Assembly: GCF_900186465.1 (NCBI RefSeq)
Contig: NZ_LT891959.1
Span: 62,001-126,000, forward strand
DNA from: Centipeda felix
Lineage (GTDB): Bacteria > Bacillota > Negativicutes > Selenomonadales > Selenomonadaceae
DNA length: 64,000 nt
Direction of reading: 5' to 3'
In this document: positions 58,867 to 64,000 of the stretch, piece after piece
How the letters are laid out: each line of letters begins with the position of its first letter
How positions within the stretch are numbered: position 1 is the first letter of the stretch
The notes under the pieces: generated by a model
The model's input: only the letters and a program-made list of their open reading frames with translations
The model's database searches: none
Told to the model about the DNA's origin: nothing
Made by a program: the position numbers and the translations under genes

Positions 58867-59082
58867 CTATTCAAAGATGGTGCGTACATCCTCTGTATAG
58901 TTCGTCACGCCGTCATGATCGAAAATCTCCTGCGTGTCGTTATAGGTGATCTGCGGGTTCTCGATCTTCCCGGAATGATAGGCGAACTGAATCACGTACC
59001 CATTGAGTGCAGTCTCGAGTTCGGCAGCACTCCTGAGCTTTTGATTCTTCCACGCCAAGACGATCTCGTCGTATTTCTCCAT
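58867..59082 (-). CDS. Isolated N-terminal fragment of a Fic-family protein
   Basis: The 71-residue product (MEKYDEIVLAWKNQKL, then FAYHSGKIENPQITYNDT, ending EDVRTIFE) matches the first part of clostridial Fic proteins. It holds SGKIEN (Ser37 to Asn42), which fits the inhibitory motif S/TxxxE(G/N), but has no Fic catalytic motif. It could be a decayed Fic gene or a stand-alone antitoxin like VbhA. GAGGTGG precedes the start. The DUF3990 gene follows 78 nt downstream. Confidence 0.7.
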   Translation of the reverse strand: MEKYDEIVLAWKNQKLRSAAELETALNGYVIQFAYHSGKIENPQITYNDTQEIFDHDGVTNYTEDVRTIFE

Positions 59083-59110
59083 ACATCCACCTCGACTTCT
59101 CTGCTGCCAT

Positions 59111-59119
59111 TATAACATA
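59111..59119 (-). promoter_or_regulatory. Extended -10 promoter of the Fic-fragment/DUF3990 operon
   Basis: On the minus strand TGTTATAAT (59119-59111) is an extended -10; no good -35 is visible. The rest of the 59083-59258 gap has no gene and probably contains the right end of the island. Confidence 0.5.
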
Positions 59120-59258
59120 TATTTCAGCGAGAATTTCTTTTCACGCCATCATAAAATTCATCCAGCAGAAGCATACCATATACGCATACGCCTGCGTGGT
59201 ACCACTAAAATCTCGCCCATGATAGCTCACTTGTCAGGCTTATGAACGATATGCATAG

Positions 59259-59280
59259 AAAAAAGGCTGCCGAAGCAGCC
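59259..59280 (-). terminator. Terminator of gdhA
   Basis: On the minus strand GGCTGC-TTCG-GCAGCC is followed by six T. The TTCG tetraloop makes it a strong terminator. Confidence 0.92.
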
Positions 59281-59299
59281 CTCGTTCAAACGATTTCTT

Positions 59300-60649
59300 T
59301 TAGACCAAACCATGTGCAAGCATGACGTCTGCCACCTTGGAGAATGCAGTGATATTTGCGCCCGCAACGAGATCATCGGAGTCAGCATAAAGCTCTGCAT
59401 TTTTCTTTGCATCACGGTAGATATGGCTCATGATCTTGCGAAGGCGCTTATCCACCTTCTCAAAAGTCCACTGGCGGCGCTCAGAGTTCTGCGACATCTC
59501 AAGGGCGGATACGGCCACACCGCCCGCATTGGCCGCCTTTGCCGGGGCAAAGAGTACCTTGTGGCTCTGGAAATAAGCAATGGCGTCAAGCGTAGACGGC
59601 ATATTTGCACCTTCGCCGACTGCTTGCACTCCATTGGCGACCAGCAGCTTGGCAGAATCCAGATCGATTTCACTCTGTGTCGCGCACGGAAGTGCAATAT
59701 CACACTTCACCGACCAGACGCCGCTGCATCCTTCGTGATACTCTGCATTAGGGTGCGTATCTGCATATTCTTTGATCCGTGCACGACGCACTTCCTTGAT
59801 CTCCTTGAGTGCGGCAAGGTCAATGCCGTCCGGATCATAGATATAGCCGTTCGAATCGGAGCACGTCACAACCTTCGCACCAAATTCCTGCGCCTTCTCA
59901 ATGGCATATGTAGCGACATTTCCAGCGCCGGAGACAACGATTGTTTTGCCTGCGAGGTCGATTCCTTTTGCCGCAAGCATATCCTGCACGAAGTAGAGAA
60001 GACCATAGCCCGTCGCTTCAGTACGCGCAAGACTTCCCCAGTAGTCCGTACGTTTGCCTGTCAGAACACCCGCATCGTAGGAGTCACGAATGCGCTTGTA
60101 CTGTCCAAAAAGATAACCGATTTCACGCCCGCCGACGCCAATATCGCCTGCCGGCACATCCACATTCGGACCGATATGACGATAGAGCTCCGTCATGAAG
60201 CTCTGGCAGAACTTCATCACTTCGTTATCTGAGCGGCCGTGCGGATCAAAATCTGAGCCCCCCTTGCCGCCGCCGATGGGAAGGCCGGTCAGAGCATTCT
60301 TGAAGACCTGCTCGAAAGCAAGGAATTTCAGGATATCAAGCGTAACACTTGGATGGAAGCGAAGACCTCCCTTATAGGGGCCCAAGGTGCTGGACATCTG
60401 GACGCGAAAGCCGCGGTTGACCTGAATTTCCCCCTTGTCGTCTACCCAAGGGACTCGGAAGGAGATGATGCGGTCCGGCTCGATCAGGCGCTCCAAAATC
60501 TTGTGCTCCTTATACTCAGGATGCTTTTCCAAGAGAGGGACAACCGAGGTCAGCACCTCACTGACGGTGTTTTTAAAATGGCTTTGATCGGGATCGCGCT
60601 TCGATACCAGATCCAAAATATCATCCACGTACTGTTTCATGTTCGACAT
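59300..60649 (-). CDS. gdhA: Glutamate dehydrogenase
   Basis: The 449-residue enzyme interconverts glutamate and 2-oxoglutarate plus ammonia. It has the substrate loop LPIGGGKGGSDFDP with the catalytic Lys, PAGDIGVGGREIGYLFGQY, and the Rossmann motif VVSGAGNVATYAIEKAQ. Length and motifs fit the NADP-type hexameric form used for ammonia assimilation. It has its own terminator and marks the right chromosomal flank of the island. Confidence 0.95.
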   Translation of the reverse strand: MSNMKQYVDDILDLVSKRDPDQSHFKNTVSEVLTSVVPLLEKHPEYKEHKILERLIEPDRIISFRVPWVDDKGEIQVNRGFRVQMSSTLGPYKGGLRFHPSVTLDILKFLAFEQVFKNALTGLPIGGGKGGSDFDPHGRSDNEVMKFCQSFMTELYRHIGPNVDVPAGDIGVGGREIGYLFGQYKRIRDSYDAGVLTGKRTDYWGSLARTEATGYGLLYFVQDMLAAKGIDLAGKTIVVSGAGNVATYAIEKAQEFGAKVVTCSDSNGYIYDPDGIDLAALKEIKEVRRARIKEYADTHPNAEYHEGCSGVWSVKCDIALPCATQSEIDLDSAKLLVANGVQAVGEGANMPSTLDAIAYFQSHKVLFAPAKAANAGGVAVSALEMSQNSERRQWTFEKVDKRLRKIMSHIYRDAKKNAELYADSDDLVAGANITAFSKVADVMLAHGLV

Positions 60650-60770
60650 AATAATTCCTCCCTCTTATCCTTCCTGGAGATTATCCAGTGAACGAGAATG
60701 AGTATAGCATAGAGGATGAAGTTTTGTATAGCGGTTGTGGGCATGAATACAATATGCATTTACAAATACA

Positions 60771-60816
60771 AAGAGTGTTCCCCTCCTCCGTTCAATGAGG
60801 AGAAAGGAACACTCTT
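60771..60816 (-). terminator. Terminator after rlmH
   Basis: Arms AAGAGTGTTCC (60771-60781) and GGAACACTCTT (60806-60816) enclose an inner CTCCTC/GAGGAG pair. On the minus strand it is followed by TGTATTTG. Confidence 0.75.
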
Positions 60817-60822
60817 CTCAAG

Positions 60823-61302
60823 TTATAGATGATATGGTTCATGACGGCTGATCTTGAACGAGCGATAGATCTGTTCCATTAAGAACAGCCGTATCAGTTG
60901 ATGCGGCAGGGTAAATTGTGAGAAGGACAGACGCAGATCTGCTCGTTGGCGCAATTCATCGGACAGTCCAAAGGGACCACCAATTAGAAATGCAATATGG
61001 CTTTCTCCCATGAGCATCAGACGATCAATCCGCGCGGAAAATTTCTCGGAAGACATCTCCTCGCCGCCCACATCCAAAACGATCAGGTAAGCCCCCTGTG
61101 GGATTTGCGAAGACAGCCGTTCGCCCTCGTGGCGAAGAACTTCCTCCTTTTCCGCGGGAGAAGGTCGATCCTTCATGCGTTCTTCGATGATCTCGATCGT
61201 ACGCAGATCGGTATAATGGCGGAGACGTTTTTTATACTCTGCAATACCGTCGCGTAAATATTTCTCCTTTAGCTTCCCCGCGCAGACAATCGTAATTTTC
61301 AA
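60823..61302 (-). CDS. rlmH: 23S rRNA (pseudouridine1915-N3)-methyltransferase RlmH
   Basis: The 159-residue SPOUT methyltransferase modifies helix 69 of 23S rRNA. It begins MKITIVCAGKLKEKYLRDGI and has the SAM knot LIGGPFGLSDEL and the C-terminal QLIRLFLMEQIYRSFKISRH. Its start overlaps the protease stop by 4 nt. Length is typical. Confidence 0.96.
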   Translation of the reverse strand: MKITIVCAGKLKEKYLRDGIAEYKKRLRHYTDLRTIEIIEERMKDRPSPAEKEEVLRHEGERLSSQIPQGAYLIVLDVGGEEMSSEKFSARIDRLMLMGESHIAFLIGGPFGLSDELRQRADLRLSFSQFTLPHQLIRLFLMEQIYRSFKISRHEPYHL

Positions 61303-62411
61303 CGATCCTCCTGCGGCATCTCTTCCAGAACGACTTCTGCTTTGTTCTTCGTACTGTTTCGTTCATAGGTTACCGTCACCTTGTCACCGACCTTATAGGA
61401 GGCAATCTTATTTCGCAGGTCAGCAACACTGTTGACTTCCTCTCCGTTAATCTCAAGAATGATGTCTCCGCGTTGGAAGCCCGCTTTACCGCATGGACCG
61501 TCGAGTGTCAGACGGAAGATATAGACCCCCTTATCGATGTTCAGCTGGTAGCCGTAGCGAGCTGCCGTGTCCGGATCGAAGACGGATACACCGAGATAGG
61601 GGCGTGCCACATAACCTTTTTCGATCAGTTCGTTGACGATTGTCTGTACAGTATTGATCGGAATGGAAAAGCCCATTCCCTCTACGCCGCTCGCTGCGAC
61701 CTTCGCACTGTTGATGCCAATGACCTCTCCATCAGCATTGACCAATGCCCCGCCGGAGTTGCCCGGACTGATTGCCGCATCCGTCTGAAAGAGCTTGACG
61801 CGTTTGTCACTGATGTCAAGGGTTCGGTTCAAGGCACTGATCACACCTGCCGTAACGCTGCCCTGAAACTCAAGCCCCATGGGATTGCCAATAGCAATAG
61901 CAGGCTCTCCGACAACCACGCCGTCCGAATCACCGAATACGGCTGTCGGAAGATTGTCCTCATCCACCTTCACCACAGCAAGGTCGGTAAACTCATCCTG
62001 ACCGATCAATTTTCCCTTCAGTGATCGTCCATCTGCGAGAGAAACGATGATTTCCTTTGCCCCACTGATTACGTGATTGTTCGTGACGATATAGCCGTCG
62101 CTGCGAAAAATAACACCGGAGCCGACGCCCTCTGTCTGCACCGGATTATTGAACCAGTCGCGTGCCACAGCCTTGTTCGTAATCCCAACGACAGCAGGAC
62201 CTACAGCTTTTGCCGCACGCACTACGGGTGTATTACGCGCATCGGAGATATTAGAAACATCCACGGTCTGTGCGGGTTTTGTCCCTGTCGTTCGGGTGTC
62301 GGCAGCCGTGCCCATGGAACAACCACCCAAAATTGCAAGGGATGCCAATACTGCGGCGGCGGTCAAAACAACGCCCTTGCGCCGATGGCATTTGAAATGT
62401 AAATTCATCAT
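61299..62411 (-). CDS. HtrA/DegP-type serine protease, lipoprotein-like
   Basis: The 370-residue protease has a lipobox (LGGC near residue 31) after a signal peptide, so it is probably membrane-anchored outside the cytoplasm. The triad is His in VTNNHVISG, Asp in TDLAVVKV and Ser in SPGNSGGALV. One C-terminal PDZ domain follows (KAGFQRGDIILEINGEEV). It degrades or refolds damaged envelope proteins. It lies 12 nt after the yycJ-type gene and overlaps rlmH, an arrangement like the walJ-htrA-rlmH cluster of Firmicutes. Confidence 0.93.
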   Translation of the reverse strand: MMNLHFKCHRRKGVVLTAAAVLASLAILGGCSMGTAADTRTTGTKPAQTVDVSNISDARNTPVVRAAKAVGPAVVGITNKAVARDWFNNPVQTEGVGSGVIFRSDGYIVTNNHVISGAKEIIVSLADGRSLKGKLIGQDEFTDLAVVKVDEDNLPTAVFGDSDGVVVGEPAIAIGNPMGLEFQGSVTAGVISALNRTLDISDKRVKLFQTDAAISPGNSGGALVNADGEVIGINSAKVAASGVEGMGFSIPINTVQTIVNELIEKGYVARPYLGVSVFDPDTAARYGYQLNIDKGVYIFRLTLDGPCGKAGFQRGDIILEINGEEVNSVADLRNKIASYKVGDKVTVTYERNSTKNKAEVVLEEMPQEDR

Positions 62412-62423
62412 AACAGCTCCTCT

Positions 62424-63179
62424 TTACAGCTTAACTTCCGCTCCGCCCTCAGGAAGACAGGATTCGACATCCATCGTCATACCGCGCGTTGCGAGAATAT
62501 CCTTGATCGTATTGAAAGCAAGATCGGGGCCATTGTTTTCCTCCGAAAGGTGCGCCAGAAAAACCTTGTGCGGTATCTTCTTCATGCGCGTCAGTGCCCA
62601 TCCCGCTTCGGCATTGGCAAGATGTCCACGGTTGGAGAGGATTCGCCGTTTGAGCGGCCAAGGGTATTTTCCTTTACGGAGCAAATTTGTATCGTGGTTG
62701 GCCTCGAAGACGAGCACATCAGCCCCCTCCATCGCCTCCTGTACGGTATCTGTCACAACGCCAAGATCGGTAGCAAGTGTACAGCAATATGAGCCCTCTA
62801 CGCGGAATCCGCAGGGATCTGCCGCATCATGGGAAATAGGGAATGGGTGTATGGTAACATCACCGACGCAAAAATCCCCAGAGATACAATGCATATCCTC
62901 CGCGAACACGGCACCCCCGTCAATTCCAGCAAGAGTCCCCCGGGTCGCAAGGATTGGCAGGTGGTATTGCTTCGACAGAGTCTTCAGACCTCGTACATGG
63001 TCGATATGCTCATGGGTAAGGAGTATGGCGTCAATGGTTTGCGGATCGATTTCATTGGCTCTGAGTGCTTTCGTGATCCGTGCCGCACTGATGCCGGCAT
63101 CGATCAGAAGACGCACCCCGTCCAGCTCTATATAGACGGAATTTCCCTTGCTTCCACTCGCTAACACAGTTACCTGCAA
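62424..63179 (-). CDS. YycJ/WalJ-type metallo-beta-lactamase-fold hydrolase
   Basis: The 251-residue protein has the metal site TLTHEHIDHVRGL-like sequence (LLTHEHIDHVRGL), FPISHDAADP and FLAHLSEENN. The family is a probable nuclease linked to cell-wall or DNA-repair functions. The start is TTG 63179 (then QVTVLASGSKGNS) because GGAGGGG lies 7 nt upstream; the longer frame to 63323 is not family-like. It opens the cluster yycJ-htrA-rlmH. Confidence 0.88.
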   Translation of the reverse strand: MQVTVLASGSKGNSVYIELDGVRLLIDAGISAARITKALRANEIDPQTIDAILLTHEHIDHVRGLKTLSKQYHLPILATRGTLAGIDGGAVFAEDMHCISGDFCVGDVTIHPFPISHDAADPCGFRVEGSYCCTLATDLGVVTDTVQEAMEGADVLVFEANHDTNLLRKGKYPWPLKRRILSNRGHLANAEAGWALTRMKKIPHKVFLAHLSEENNGPDLAFNTIKDILATRGMTMDVESCLPEGGAEVKL

Positions 63180-63329
63180 ACTATATCCCCTCCAGTGAAC
63201 ACATCTTATTCTTTCTGTCTGTAAATTTTCTGCATAATTTCTATGGACTGCGTTAATGAAGCACCGATAAAGTCCGGTGATATCTCTTGACGATGTTTCC
63301 AGATCTTGGCTGCAATCCTTCACAGAACA

Positions 63330-64000
63330 TTACTCTTCGTTCAGGGAATCCATCCCAGACGAATCCTGCCATAACATGACTTCCTGTTCGACCCACTTCC
63401 CCTCGTCCAACATCACGCGAATGAGGCTATGCCACGTTGAAAAATCTTTCTGCTCGAGTAGCCCCAAAAGAGGTTTTCTCTGCGCAGGGGTGAGGCTCTG
63501 TGCAAATGGTAAATATGCACGAAATGTCTCTACGTCCATGCGATATTGGCTGAGTGTCGGAAAATACCGTCTTCGCAGGAATTCAAAGATACGGATACCT
63601 CCGTAATCGATGTCTCCCCAGTGGCGTATATGGAAAGTCCGATGGAGGGGGGCAATTTTTAAAAGAAGAGCTTGTACCGTACGGTTTGGGAATCCTGCCG
63701 TATAGATGAGGAGGTGATTGGTATCTACCATTCGTGTCAGAGTTTCTGCATTTGTCAGATTCTCAATGGTCAGAATTTCAGGGGGAAGCACATCTATTTT
63801 CATGGCAGTGATTGTATCATAGGTAAGCATCAATCCACCCGGAAAATCTGCGAGGAAATATCGTCGATCACCAAGCAGAAAAGTTAGATTTCCTGCGATC
63901 CACACCTTTCCTTGCGTCACGGCAATCCCTGCTGCATCCATATACTCTGCGGCCGACGCACATGGCTCATCGACAAATCGACGTAAGAGACGGAGCAGCG
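63330..64000 (-). CDS. DUF2220 / JetD-like protein, C-terminal part (5' end outside window)
   Basis: The minus-strand frame is open to the window end, so only the last 222 residues are seen. It shows a TOPRIM-like core: LTIENLTNAETL with the acidic Glu, IYTAGFPNRTVQALL, and HWGDIDYGGIRIFEFL with the DxD pair. This is the C-terminal domain of DUF2220, the JetD nuclease of Wadjet anti-plasmid systems. Whether jetABC lie upstream cannot be seen. It ends 150 nt before the yycJ-type gene. Confidence 0.7.
   Translation of the reverse strand, partial: LLRLLRRFVDEPCASAAEYMDAAGIAVTQGKVWIAGNLTFLLGDRRYFLADFPGGLMLTYDTITAMKIDVLPPEILTIENLTNAETLTRMVDTNHLLIYTAGFPNRTVQALLLKIAPLHRTFHIRHWGDIDYGGIRIFEFLRRRYFPTLSQYRMDVETFRAYLPFAQSLTPAQRKPLLGLLEQKDFSTWHSLIRVMLDEGKWVEQEVMLWQDSSGMDSLNEE

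Larger units (their letters stand above)
41450..59220. mobile_element. Degraded conjugative/plasmid-like island between uppP and gdhA
   Basis: Between two core genes lie about 17.8 kb of accessory genes: a serine recombinase, parM/parR-like partition genes, TrbJ/TrbL-like conjugation proteins, two peptidoglycan hydrolases, an ArdC-like protein and toxin- or defence-like genes. Many genes read from the minus strand with a shared promoter box. No relaxase, VirB4 ATPase or coupling protein is present, and no long direct repeat was found at the ends, so the limits are approximate. The central part looks richer in GC than the flanks (judged by eye). Confidence 0.75.

Noticed and set aside
41400-59260. 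Direct repeats marking the two island ends
   Set aside because: Comparison by eye of 41400-41500 with 59080-59250 gave only short, A/T-rich resemblance, not enough to call an attachment site.
59312-60232. A 306-codon plus-strand frame opposite gdhA
   Set aside because: gdhA is certain on the other strand; this frame is rich in Cys and His in the way antisense shadows are.
1-64000. CRISPR arrays, tRNA or rRNA genes
   Set aside because: No regularly spaced repeat array, CCA-ended cloverleaf or rRNA signature was noticed in the intergenic regions; a dedicated scan was not possible.

Overview
The window is bacterial and dense with genes. Best guess is a member of the Negativicutes close to Selenomonas. 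The pointers are a short HisG that needs HisZ, a glmS ribozyme, a biotin-free carboxyltransferase subunit of the decarboxylase/transcarboxylase kind, and core protein sequences of that style. This placement is inferred from remembered family resemblance; no database was searched. No rRNA, tRNA or CRISPR array is visible.

Left chromosomal part (1-19.7 kb, mostly + strand): the 3' end of ahcY, then mtaD, ftsK, alaS, a HlyD-type adaptor, a yerC-hisZ-HD gene group, a convergent D-2-hydroxyacid dehydrogenase, and the complete operon hisG-D-C-B-H-A-F-IE with a clear promoter. A carboxyltransferase gene follows behind a consensus sigma-70 promoter. HisZ is encoded 1.7 kb away from hisG and not in the operon.

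Middle chromosomal part (19.7-41.4 kb, mostly - strand): nucleoside kinase, phosphate transporter plus DUF47 partner, recD2, an ABC-F ATPase, an LCP ligase, an HD-GYP protein (+), a two-component system translationally coupled to two ECF ATPases, an MFS exporter, a ThrE-type exporter, glmS with its ribozyme and promoter, a radical SAM gene, pth and uppP.

Accessory island (about 41.45-59.2 kb): a degraded conjugative or plasmid-like element. It carries a serine recombinase, actin-type partition genes (parM/parR-like), TrbJ- and TrbL-like type IV secretion proteins, a lytic transglycosylase, an unusual M23 peptidase-membrane-lysozyme fusion, an ArdC-like protein and several toxin- or defence-like genes. 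The last group comprises an AbiEi-like protein, a HipA/CtkA-like kinase behind two duplicated small genes, a HicB-like protein, and a Fic-fragment/DUF3990 gene group. No relaxase, VirB4 or coupling protein is visible. Four or five transcription units of the island share a previously unremarked promoter-proximal box (A-tract followed by GATAGGA, usually 21-22 bp before the -10), which suggests one common regulator.

Right chromosomal part (59.2-64 kb, - strand): gdhA, rlmH, an HtrA-type lipoprotein protease, a YycJ-type metallo-beta-lactamase-fold protein, and the C-terminal part of a JetD/DUF2220-like protein cut by the window end.
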